From CATQHL01 sp965242895 (GTDB lineage: Bacteria; Actinomycetota; Acidimicrobiia; Acidimicrobiales; CATQHL01), in NCBI GenBank assembly GCA_965242895.1, contig OZ251507.1, positions 434,001-498,000 on the forward strand: 64,000 bases of DNA, in the 5' to 3' direction. The first letter of the stretch is position 1; every line of letters begins with the position of its first letter. A program made the position numbers and the translations under genes. The notes below the pieces were generated by a model. It was given only the letters and a program-made list of their open reading frames with translations. It ran no database searches and was not told the DNA's origin. Shown piece by piece: positions 18,990-27,455 of the stretch.

Positions 18990-20557
18990 TTCAAGGCGCC
19001 GTCCGCTCGCACGCCGCAGAACAAAGACCTAAAAGAGTTCAAGGTCTTGAACTCCCCCTCAGGTGGGGAAGGGAACCCTTCCTGCTGCCTCCAGCAGCGC
19101 ACCTCCCCACTAACCAGCAGCCCGCAGTCCATCTCACGCCGCAGCCAGACCTCCCTAAACTCGCCTTCCGGCGCCGGAAGGGGCTCCCCGCTCGGCCAGT
19201 CCCAACACTCCAACCCAGAGTCTGCCCTGCGGACGGCGCACACCTCATAACCGCTGTGAACCCAGGTGAACTCCCCCTCCGGGGTGGGGAGAAACTCAAA
19301 GACACCGTCCACTGTCCTCCAACACCACACTTTATAATCATAATCCACTCCGCACAATCCAGTCCCAGACAGCATCCTGAAACGCACATCAGGCGGCGGG
19401 TGAACAGCGTTAGGATACCTAGGCTCCCTGCCCTCGCTTTCTTCGCTGGCAACAGAATCCCCCCAACACTCCGCCTCACCCCCAGGGCGCAAACCGCACA
19501 CCAAACCGGCGCTTATCAAACTCTCAAACACCCCCCCAGGAGGCTCATCCCCCCCGTTGAACCCGCCCCCCCAACACTCCGCCTCACCCCCAGGGCGCAA
19601 ACCGCAACTGAAATGCCTACCCGCCGCCACATCAATAAACGGCCCCCGCGGCGGCACCCCAGCGTCAAGACGCCGCTGCGACGTCCCCCAACACTCCGGC
19701 GTGCCACCAGGGCGTATCCCGCACACATGCTCAACCCCCGCGCTCACCGAAACGAACACCCCCCCCCCCCCCCCGGGAGGCTCAATCGAAACAACAGGAC
19801 TAACCCCCCAACACTCCACCTCCCCGCCCAAGCGCAACCCGCAAGCGAAACCCTGACCAACGCTCACCGAAGAAAACTCCCCCCCAGGAGCCACCAAATC
19901 GCTGTGCTGATGAGACCAATCATAATCCCTGTACGGCTCCAGAAACCCCCCATGACGCCAACACTTCACCCTATTCGATTCCCGCAAACCGCAAGCATAC
20001 CCCCAACCAGCACTCACCGACACGAAACGATCCACCACCCCAGAGCTAGCCCCCCTAGGAACCAAAATAGTCGGAACCCCACTGATCAATCTCCTCCGAC
20101 TGGGATCGGGGTCAGACGTAGAAGTCGAACTCTCCGCATCAACTGTAGTGGTAGTAGTAGCCGGCAAAGTAGTAGTAGTGATAGGAGGATTAGAATAGAT
20201 CTGAGCATCTATAGTAGAAGTCGTAACCGCTAGAGCAGTGGCAGTACTAGTAGTAACAGCAGCAGTAGTGGTAGTAGCAGCAATACTAGTAGTTGCTAGA
20301 GCAGTGGTAATAGTTGCTAGGGAAGTACTAGTAGACGAAGAAGAAGTGGAAGCAGGACTCTGTGTGGGTAAACTCGTTACCGGCGGAGGCGGAGGCCCCT
20401 CCGCCTGCGGCGCCTCCGCGGGCGAGCACGCAGTGATAAAAACAGCAGCCACCACTAGGGCGAAAGCAAAGCGTTTCCCCGCAACCGGCTTCCCCGAAAA
20501 ACATGTGCACCATCCTAGGGATTGTTGAGAGAATGTGGCTGATGTGCGTGCCTTCAT
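18893..20557 (-). CDS. RCC1-repeat lipoprotein copy 2, 5' part (truncated)
   Basis: 554 codons. From ATG 20557 a long n-region leads into the same lipoprotein signal as the other copies (FALVVAAVFITAC, lipobox ITAC at about residue 44). The start position used by copies 3 and 4 (ATG before the SGK motif) is out of frame here because of five T instead of four (ATGTTTTTCGGGG near 20505). Then the Thr-rich linker and RCC1-type repeats 1 to 9. Gly residues in IEPPGGGGGVFVSV come from a 16-C tract (19759-19774), in frame at this length. Ends at a TAA created by a 1-nt deletion at 18897-18899. Subfamily B, closest to copy 4 (HGGFLEPYRDYDWSHQH). Confidence 0.75.
   Translation of the reverse strand: MKARTSATFSQQSLGWCTCFSGKPVAGKRFAFALVVAAVFITACSPAEAPQAEGPPPPPVTSLPTQSPASTSSSSTSTSLATITTALATTSIAATTTTAAVTTSTATALAVTTSTIDAQIYSNPPITTTTLPATTTTTVDAESSTSTSDPDPSRRRLISGVPTILVPRGASSGVVDRFVSVSAGWGYACGLRESNRVKCWRHGGFLEPYRDYDWSHQHSDLVAPGGEFSSVSVGQGFACGLRLGGEVECWGVSPVVSIEPPGGGGGVFVSVSAGVEHVCGIRPGGTPECWGTSQRRLDAGVPPRGPFIDVAAGRHFSCGLRPGGEAECWGGGFNGGDEPPGGVFESLISAGLVCGLRPGGEAECWGDSVASEESEGREPRYPNAVHPPPDVRFRMLSGTGLCGVDYDYKVWCWRTVDGVFEFLPTPEGEFTWVHSGYEVCAVRRADSGLECWDWPSGEPLPAPEGEFREVWLRREMDCGLLVSGEVRCWRQQEGFPSPPEGEFKTLNSFRSLFCGVRADGALKCWGDASDRPKPPPGWIDGSARSWPPPGEFTK
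19759..19774. repeat. 16-nt poly-C tract in RCC1-repeat lipoprotein copy 2
   Basis: Sixteen C between repeats 2 and 3. Copy 1 has seven C at the same site and copies 3 and 4 are interrupted (CCCCACC). Sixteen is 7 plus 9, so the frame is kept and three extra Gly are encoded. Confidence 0.9.
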
Positions 20558-22884
20558 TGTTCAAGCTCATCATCGTTTGCCCAGTGGCAGCTTTCTTGAA
20601 GGCAGGCGTCGGGGGTTGTTGGGGGGATGTAGCTCATGTACAAGCCTTCGTCGTTAAAGCAGGCCACTCCGCCGCTTTCTTGCACTACTACGCAAGCGTG
20701 ATTGTGGTAGCCGGCGTCTACGTAACTGAAAAAGTCGGGGGGAAAACTGTAGAAGCCGAGAGCGTCGGCTCTCCAGCACTCAACGGAGAAGTCCGTGTGC
20801 AGCCCACAAGCGTGCTCAGCGCCCACGCTGATAGACGTGAACGGCAGCACTTCCGGCTCCCCTTCCTCCCCGTAAGAATAAACTTGGAACCCATACATGT
20901 CGCTCGATTGCATAGGAGGCACCCCCTCGGGGAGGGCGTCGCCGTAAGTATAAGACAACATCCCCCATGTCAGTACGTCCGGTTCGCTTTCCGAAGCGAA
21001 CCGGAGGCTAGCAGCGCTGCCCCAGCAATCCACTTTCCCGTCCACTCGCAGGGCGCACGCGAAATCCAAACCCACACCTACTTGCGTGTACTCACCCTCA
21101 GGAGGGAAAAGCACAGCACCTTGACCGCTAGGAAACTTCCCGATAGTATGATTAGCCCCCCAGCATTCCAGCGACCCGTCCAAACGCACCCCGCATGAAT
21201 AACCCAAGTCCGTTGCTATCGGGGCGTACCAACCTGTAGGATAGCCTCCCCAACCTGCGCTGATCATAGAAAACTCCCCCTCGGGGGGTTGAATCTTCGG
21301 ACGCAACAACCAGTACCCCCAACACTCAATCTCCCCAGAAGTAAGCAAACCACAAGCATGATTGGATGAGATACTAACTTTTGTGAACTCCCCTTGCGGG
21401 GGCCGCGAGCGAGGGCTGCTCTCACCCCAGCACTCCACCGCGCCGTCTGCGCGTAAGCCGCAGTACAGTTCATACGATGAATCCAGGGTTGTGAACTCCC
21501 CCTCGGGAGGAGGAGAGGACCCCTCCGGCTGTTCCCAGCAACGCACTTCCCCGCTGACCAGCAGCCCGCAGTACTCCTCATAGCCTATCCAGACTTCCTT
21601 AAAAGCGCCCTCCGGCGCCTCCCTAGGCTCCCCGGTCAGTCTGTCCCAGCACTCCACCCCAGAATCCGCCCGGCGGACAGCACACGCGTGATGATCGTGG
21701 TCGACCCAGGTGAACTCCCCCTCCGGTGTGGGGAGAAGCTCAAACTCCGGGGCGAGGTGAAACTCAAAAACTCCCCTCCTGTTCCTCCAACACCACACTT
21801 TATAATCGTAATCCACTCCGCACTTTCCCGTCCCTGAGAACATTCTGAAACGCGCATCACGCGGCGGCTGAACAGCGTTAGGATACCTAGGCTCCCTAGC
21901 CCCGTCCTCGCCGTTCTTGCTGGGAACAGAATCGCTCCAACACTCCGCCTCACCCCCAGGGCGCAACCCGCACACCCAGCCGGGGGCTATCAGACTCTCA
22001 AACACCCCTCCGGGGGGCTCATCCCCCTCGTTGAACCCACCCCCCCAGCACTCCACCTCACCCCCAGGGCGCAAACCGCAAGTGAAATACGTACCCGCAG
22101 CCACATCAATGAACGGCCCCCGTGGAGGCACGCCGGCGTCACGCCAGCGCTGCGACGTCCCCCAACACTCCGGTGTGCCACCAGGGCGTATGCCGCAGAC
22201 ATGCTCCACACCCGCGCTCACCGAAACGAACACCCCACCGGGAGGCTCAATCAAAGCAACAGGATTAACCCCCCAACACTCCACCTCCCCGCCCAAGCGT
22301 ATCCCGCACGCATAACCATGCCCAACACTCACCGAAGAAAACTCCCCCCCAGCAGCCACCAAATCCTCTGATTCGTAACCCCAATCAAGATCAGCGTACG
22401 GCTCCTGAAACTTCCCGTGGCGCCAACACTTCACCTTATTCGATTCCCGCAAACCGCAAGCATACCCCCAACCAGCACTCACCGACACGAAACGATCCAC
22501 CACCCCAGACAAAGCCCCCCGAGGAACCAAAACAGTCGGGAATCTGCTGACAAGCCGCCTCCGATCGGGCTCGGGTTCAGACGCAGAAGTCGAACCCCCC
22601 GCACCCGTCGTAGTGGTAGTGGTAGTCGGCAAAGTAGTAGTAGTAGTAGTAGTTGCTAGAGAAGTGGTAGTAGTGATAGTGGTAGTGGTCGTAGCAGTAA
22701 TCGCTAGGGAAGTACTAGTAGACGAAGTAGTAGTGGAAGAAGGGCTCCGTGTGGGGAGACCCGTTACCGGCAGAGGCGCCTCCGTCTGCGGCACCTCCGC
22801 CGGCGAGCACGCTGCGATAAGAATAACTACCCCAGCTAAGGCGAAAGCAAAGCGTTTCACCGCAAACAGTTTCCCTGAGGACAT
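20554..22884 (-). CDS. RCC1-repeat lipoprotein copy 3 (intact)
   Basis: 776 aa. Signal peptide with lipobox IAAC (ALAGVVILIAACSPAE, Cys about 26), Pro/Thr-rich linker (about 40-95, runs of Thr), lead VVDRFVSVSAGWGYACGLR, then 14 repeats of about 40-50 residues. Nearly every repeat has the form F-x-x-[VIL]-x-[AVS]-G-x3-[AV]-C-[GA]-[LIV]-x-x-G-G-x-[VA]-x-C-W, the RCC1_2-type repeat with two cysteines about 11 apart. Fourteen is 2 x 7, suggesting two seven-bladed propellers with a disulfide or metal site per blade. Starts 10 bp after the metzincin gene ends, so the two form one operon. Its stop overlaps the upstream start region of copy 2. Predicted location: lipid-anchored outside the membrane. 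Function unknown. Subfamily A. Confidence 0.88.
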   Translation of the reverse strand: MSSGKLFAVKRFAFALAGVVILIAACSPAEVPQTEAPLPVTGLPTRSPSSTTTSSTSTSLAITATTTTTITTTTSLATTTTTTTLPTTTTTTTGAGGSTSASEPEPDRRRLVSRFPTVLVPRGALSGVVDRFVSVSAGWGYACGLRESNKVKCWRHGKFQEPYADLDWGYESEDLVAAGGEFSSVSVGHGYACGIRLGGEVECWGVNPVALIEPPGGVFVSVSAGVEHVCGIRPGGTPECWGTSQRWRDAGVPPRGPFIDVAAGTYFTCGLRPGGEVECWGGGFNEGDEPPGGVFESLIAPGWVCGLRPGGEAECWSDSVPSKNGEDGAREPRYPNAVQPPRDARFRMFSGTGKCGVDYDYKVWCWRNRRGVFEFHLAPEFELLPTPEGEFTWVDHDHHACAVRRADSGVECWDRLTGEPREAPEGAFKEVWIGYEEYCGLLVSGEVRCWEQPEGSSPPPEGEFTTLDSSYELYCGLRADGAVECWGESSPRSRPPQGEFTKVSISSNHACGLLTSGEIECWGYWLLRPKIQPPEGEFSMISAGWGGYPTGWYAPIATDLGYSCGVRLDGSLECWGANHTIGKFPSGQGAVLFPPEGEYTQVGVGLDFACALRVDGKVDCWGSAASLRFASESEPDVLTWGMLSYTYGDALPEGVPPMQSSDMYGFQVYSYGEEGEPEVLPFTSISVGAEHACGLHTDFSVECWRADALGFYSFPPDFFSYVDAGYHNHACVVVQESGGVACFNDEGLYMSYIPPTTPDACLQESCHWANDDELEQ

Positions 22885-22894
22885 GCACAGCGTC

Positions 22895-25800
22895 CTAGGG
22901 TGAAGTGGAGGGGAGGGCGGGGATGGTGGCTGCGGCTAGTTCCCCTACCCACCATGTCTCAGAGGCGGGATCGTCGGTTAGCAAGTTCAGGCTAACACTC
23001 GCCCGCGCGCTAGCCAGCCCCGCGAATTGCGTCCTTGTCACACCCGCTATAACGAACTGCTTGTCCCGCAAACCGCTGACCTCCCCAGCGTCGAAGGTGA
23101 GATTCAACTGGAAAACCTCCTGAGTAGAACCATCAGACAGCACATGATCCACCCGAGCGCCCACATCATTCTTCGTATCTCCATCATCATCTACTACAGG
23201 ATTTTCTATTAAAGCTGGTGTTACGTGTATCGGATTTCCGGTGGTGAGGCTGGCTTTCCCTTGATTGTCCCTGAGCAACTGCAGCGCCCCTGTGCTGCCC
23301 GTGCGGTAGAAGACCACGTAAGCGTAGGCGTTGTAGGATTCAGAACCGAGAGTGTCCGTGGGAGGGAGCCCGAACTTGAGTTGCCACTCATCACCGGAGG
23401 AGCCTTTCCGAACAAAAGAAGGATTCTGAAACGCAGCAGGAACATAAATAGACTGCAAATCCGCTTTATCCCTAGAAGAGGGAGTAGAAGTCTGACATTC
23501 CACGGCTCCAGCATCCTGGGTAATCACCCTTCTCTGCCAATCCCGCCAGTCCATCACCCGCCAACCGTAAGACATAGCCGATTTCACAGCGGTGTTGCTC
23601 GTGATGCGGTGACATCCCAACCCGTAGTCCCCCAGACCGAGGAAATGCCCCACCTCATGAACAATAAACCTAACCAACTCTCCCGGGGGTGCGTTCCTAG
23701 TAATGTGAATCACCGAACCCTCAAGCAAATCAGGCTCATAACTCGTATCCCCCTTGGCAGTAACATGAGCGCACCCGGCGGCATCCGCGCAAACCTTTAA
23801 GCTTTCATTGAACCCGCAGGAAACAGACGCGGCCGCAGCCACAGCAGTAAGGAAAGCGCAACTCGAATCATCACAATCCCCCGACACGCCCGAAGTAGGC
23901 GGGCAGCACTCAGGCTCTTCAATATCCGTAGTATCGCAATTGGGCCTATAATCCATAATCACAATGTCGAACGTAGTAGAAGCAGACTTCTCCCTCAAAA
24001 TTTCCTTTGCAGTAACTTTCTTCTCACCACAAGATTTTGAAGACGAAGACCCCAGGGCTTCCACTCGCAGCGCACCGGAAAGAAGCGCATTCCACCTGCT
24101 CCCCGCCGCCCGCAGCCCCTGAGCGAAATCCCCCACCTTAGTACAAATGGTAACAGTTTCACCTCTCTGCAGCTTCTCAGACAACCACGCCCTGGACTTC
24201 TTACCGTTCGGCAAAGCATAAGGACGCCACTGCGTCTTAACATTAAATGCCTCGAGAGACTCTTTGTTCCCCCGAATAAAAGTTACACGAGTGGGCTCCA
24301 ACTCTTCAGTGAACTTCACGGGCGCCCCGGAGAACACCGCTGCGGGGGAATCCCCGTGAACGTTGAAGGCCAACACTTCCACGTCTCTCGACTTTTTCGT
24401 CTTGAGAGTTTCTTCCGGCAATGTCGGGGGGAGATCAATTAGAGGCAGGCTGGAAGATGGGGAACTGGAAGGCTGCGGGCTGGCAGGCGGCGGGGTTCTG
24501 GACTTCTCCGCGGTGGATTCTATCCTGTAACCGAAGTATTCTTCCGCGCTGCCGTCATCATCGGTGTCTACTCCTACTATAGTTTCCTTCCGGTCATCCT
24601 CACTCTCATCTTCGTACTTCCACCGCACCTTATACCCCCGCAACGGGGAACCACCGTCGCAGGCAGGCTTCCGCCAAAACACCCTCACCTCGTTTCGCTC
24701 CGCGGACATCACCAGCAAACCAGCGTCCCGCACCGAGGCAGGAGTCCCCCTCGGAGTGCCCTCAAACTCGCGGGTCAACAACAAAGCGTTCGCCGCTGAA
24801 TAACCCTTCAACTCCACGTCATAGACAGTGCACGTCTTCAAACCAGTAATCGTATGAGCATACAAACGCCCCCGCGACAAAAGATACGGAGCAGGAACAT
24901 CCACCTCCAGCGAAGAAGCCTTCAACGGCTCATCATCCGGCCCCAGTGAAGGATAAGAAGCAACCGAAGCTTCTTTCCAACGCACCCTGTAATTAGCCGG
25001 AAAATTGTCAGAGAGACGCCACACAAAAATCAGCGAACCCACCCCAGGATAAGAATCCACGCCCCCCGCAGAAGAACCAGCAGACGCATCCAAAGCAGAC
25101 GCAGGCACACTCACACACACCGCAGAAGAACCCAAACGAAACTTCCCCGCAGGACACGCAACCAACGTCGTAGTCGTCGTACTGCTCGTCGTCGTCGCAG
25201 CAGTCGTCGTCGTTGTCGTGCTCGTAGTCGTGGTGCTGCTCGTCGCGGTGGCCGGCGGAGGCGCAGCAGCCGTCGAAGTAGTAGTCGTTGTGGTTGTCGT
25301 AGCGGCCGTAGTCGTAGTTGTTGTGGTAGTGGTAGTCGTCGTCGTTGTTGGTGTGACGTAGCAGCGGGTGCCTCGGAGGGTGCGCCCCTGCGGGCAGGAA
25401 TACGTATAAATAGGACTAGCCGTGAGCGTGCGCGTGCACGAACTAGAAGACAGCGTCCAACCGTTGGGGCAGGACTTCACCTTCGCCGGATACGACCAAC
25501 ACTTACCCCCCACAAGAGTCCCCGAACTGCACGACAGCGAAGACGACGGCGACACGTAACGGACGCTCGTCGTCGTCTGGGAGCACGTGCTCCCAGACAG
25601 CGTCCAACCAGACAAACACTCATAACTCAACGTCCCGTATCTTGTCACCGTGCTTGACGAGTAACGATAACAACTGCTGCCCGACAGCGTCCAACCGGAC
25701 GAACAGGAATAGCTCAAAGTTCCGTATCTTGTCACCGTGCTTGACGAGTAACGGTAACACGTGCTCCCAGAGAGCGTCCAACCGGACGAACAGGAATAGC

Positions 25801-27046
25801 TCAACGTCCCGTATCTTGTCACTCTGCTTGACGAGTAACGATAACACGTGCCCCCCGACAGCGTCCAACCGGACGGGCAGGAGTATCTCAACGAACCGTA
25901 ACTTGTCACGTAACGGTAACACGTGCTCCCTGAAAGCGTCCACCCCGAGGAGCAGTAAAAATAGCCTCCTGCTCCCGTGATGTAACGGTAACTCGCGGAA
26001 ACGGACTGCTTCACCGAATGACGACAAGACGGCGGAACACCCGACGGGCTGCAGTAACGACTAGCAGACTTCGACTCACGCGTCGACACCAACGCCGTGT
26101 AACTACAAGACGGCGGAGACCCCGACGGGGTGCAATTAGACGACGCCCCCTTCGACTGACGCACCAACACTGGCGCAGTGTAACTACAATTCGGAGGGGA
26201 CCCCGACGGGCTGCAACTAGACGACGCCGACTGAGACTGACGCACCAGCACCGTCGCCGTGTAACTACAAGACGGAGGAGAGCCCCTAGGATTACAGTTA
26301 GCCGACGCGTTCTTCGATTCCGTGCTGCTCGAAGTGATCTTGCACGCCTTGCCTCCCTGGAAACCGTTGGTCACCGTGACTAAGACCCCCTGGGAGCAGG
26401 AATACGTCGTCGCCGCCCCCAAGTCTCTCCGGCAGCCCCACGCAGGGGCCATCCCCAGACTGTACTGCGAAGAACCAGCCGGACAACTCAAAGACGCCGC
26501 ACGAGATTCCCGCTTCTCGCACGCCAAACTGTCAGACGTGAGCGAATAACCAGCCTGGCACGAAACCCGCGACGACGCAGCCGTCCCACCAGACCGAAAC
26601 GACGCCAAAAGTTCATCCAAATCTAAAGACAGATCCATGACCAAAGGCAAGTCCACAAGCTTGTCGTTCTCCGAAACCGGGCTCATAGCCCAAGCAGGAC
26701 CCTCAGAACCATCCAAGTTCCCCGCAAAAAACAACACCGAAGCAAACAACAAGACCACCAGAACCGCAGTAGGGGACTTCCCCGGAACGGGGACACGGCC
26801 CCGGCTCAGAAAGTGGCCGCGGCTCCGGACGTGCCCCCGGCCCCGGACGTGACCGCGGCCCCGGCTGCGGCCGCTACCCCGGACGCGTCCCCTGCTCGCC
26901 CCTCTAGAAGACCCGCTAGCGGGGGGACGGCCACCAGAAACACCTGAACTTCCCCGCGAATCAGAACTCCTCTGCGGGCCGGGCGCGACCCAGCTATCCT
27001 GGTCGTAGCACTCGCTTTCGCACTCATACTTGTCCATGGAAGTCAT
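22895..27046 (-). CDS. Giant Cys-rich, Thr-linker, fibronectin-III metzincin protease A
   Basis: 1383 aa. Order: Ser/Arg/Gly-rich N-terminus of about 95 residues with GRGHV-type repeats; membrane or signal segment TAVLVVLLFASVLFFAGNL ending AWA-M; Cys-rich modules; about four 25-residue units (CSPSGSPPNCSYTAPVLVRQ type); about five 29-residue units (SCSSGWTLSGSTCYRY type, about 350-510); poly-Thr linker (about 563-633); two fibronectin III-like domains (about 660-960); metzincin catalytic motif HEVGHFLGLGD (His about 1130) followed by Met-turn SAMSYG. Third zinc ligand is Asp as in snapalysin-like enzymes. Predicted surface or secreted zinc protease; target unknown. ATG 27037 (residue 4) has better spacing from GAGGG than ATG 27046. 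First gene of an operon with lipoprotein copy 3. Nearly identical in long stretches to the 33366-37697 gene. Confidence 0.88.
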   Translation of the reverse strand: MTSMDKYECESECYDQDSWVAPGPQRSSDSRGSSGVSGGRPPASGSSRGASRGRVRGSGRSRGRGHVRGRGHVRSRGHFLSRGRVPVPGKSPTAVLVVLLFASVLFFAGNLDGSEGPAWAMSPVSENDKLVDLPLVMDLSLDLDELLASFRSGGTAASSRVSCQAGYSLTSDSLACEKRESRAASLSCPAGSSQYSLGMAPAWGCRRDLGAATTYSCSQGVLVTVTNGFQGGKACKITSSSTESKNASANCNPRGSPPSCSYTATVLVRQSQSASSSCSPSGSPPNCSYTAPVLVRQSKGASSNCTPSGSPPSCSYTALVSTRESKSASRYCSPSGVPPSCRHSVKQSVSASYRYITGAGGYFYCSSGWTLSGSTCYRYVTSYGSLRYSCPSGWTLSGGTCYRYSSSRVTRYGTLSYSCSSGWTLSGSTCYRYSSSTVTRYGTLSYSCSSGWTLSGSSCYRYSSSTVTRYGTLSYECLSGWTLSGSTCSQTTTSVRYVSPSSSLSCSSGTLVGGKCWSYPAKVKSCPNGWTLSSSSCTRTLTASPIYTYSCPQGRTLRGTRCYVTPTTTTTTTTTTTTTTAATTTTTTTTSTAAAPPPATATSSTTTTSTTTTTTAATTTSSTTTTTLVACPAGKFRLGSSAVCVSVPASALDASAGSSAGGVDSYPGVGSLIFVWRLSDNFPANYRVRWKEASVASYPSLGPDDEPLKASSLEVDVPAPYLLSRGRLYAHTITGLKTCTVYDVELKGYSAANALLLTREFEGTPRGTPASVRDAGLLVMSAERNEVRVFWRKPACDGGSPLRGYKVRWKYEDESEDDRKETIVGVDTDDDGSAEEYFGYRIESTAEKSRTPPPASPQPSSSPSSSLPLIDLPPTLPEETLKTKKSRDVEVLAFNVHGDSPAAVFSGAPVKFTEELEPTRVTFIRGNKESLEAFNVKTQWRPYALPNGKKSRAWLSEKLQRGETVTICTKVGDFAQGLRAAGSRWNALLSGALRVEALGSSSSKSCGEKKVTAKEILREKSASTTFDIVIMDYRPNCDTTDIEEPECCPPTSGVSGDCDDSSCAFLTAVAAAASVSCGFNESLKVCADAAGCAHVTAKGDTSYEPDLLEGSVIHITRNAPPGELVRFIVHEVGHFLGLGDYGLGCHRITSNTAVKSAMSYGWRVMDWRDWQRRVITQDAGAVECQTSTPSSRDKADLQSIYVPAAFQNPSFVRKGSSGDEWQLKFGLPPTDTLGSESYNAYAYVVFYRTGSTGALQLLRDNQGKASLTTGNPIHVTPALIENPVVDDDGDTKNDVGARVDHVLSDGSTQEVFQLNLTFDAGEVSGLRDKQFVIAGVTRTQFAGLASARASVSLNLLTDDPASETWWVGELAAATIPALPSTSP
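25145..25355. repeat. ACN-type triplet repeat coding a Thr-rich linker
   Basis: Low-complexity GTN/GTCGTAGTT run on the plus strand, read as Thr codons on the minus strand, linking the Cys-rich part to the fibronectin domains of metzincin A. The equivalent at about 35705-35880 in metzincin B differs in length and register, so this linker is length-variable. Confidence 0.8.
25560..25990. repeat. Tandem 87-bp-type units coding the GWTLSG Cys-repeat in metzincin A
   Basis: About five successive units of roughly 29 codons, each with GWTLSG and two Cys (C-SSGWTLSGS-[TS]-C-Y-R-Y). Neighbouring units are near-identical in DNA, for example around 25640-25700, 25700-25790 and 25790-25870. The same array occurs at about 36100-36490 in metzincin B. 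Confidence 0.8.
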
Positions 27047-27455
27047 CCCTCAATGCCGAACTCTCTGGTTCTCTACGCTCCTTTCTGGCTCCTTGCGTTC
27101 CAACATATTATCTTCTATTTTTTACTCTAGTCGTCTAGCGGAAATCCTAAAAAGGGTTCCCAGTCGAAAGTCAAAACATTCGCACAATACAACATGCTTG
27201 CTCGCCGCGGTAGATGCGACGTTCGAAGGCTGCCTAGGCCGCCTAGTTGAAGTCAGACATGCTCACAGCATAACATGCTTGAAACTCATTCTCCTCATTA
27301 CGTTCAGAAGGCTGCATATCTCATTCTTCGATGAGCGGACGCTCGCGGACGCCTGCTTTCATGGCACTCGACTCTGCGAACCCTAAGCGGTTCTGCGCCC
27401 GCCGCGCTCATCCAACAGCGCTGCGTCAAGCAAGGCTGCTGTTAGGGTTTCAGCC
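27047..27455. promoter_or_regulatory. Divergent intergenic region between metzincin A and the methyltransferase
   Basis: 409 bp, more AT-rich than surroundings, with no credible gene. Should contain promoters for both divergent genes. Visible elements: two copies of AACATGCTTG (about 27190 and 27270), two copies of GAAGGCTGC (about 27225 and 27307), and a TTAGGG about 9 nt before the methyltransferase GTG. The direct repeats could be operator sites; this is not established. Confidence 0.35.

Noticed and set aside
27030..27386. Plus-strand ORF of 118 codons in the divergent region
   Set aside because: No ribosome-binding site, overlaps the start of metzincin A, and composition is that of the AT-richer intergenic DNA.
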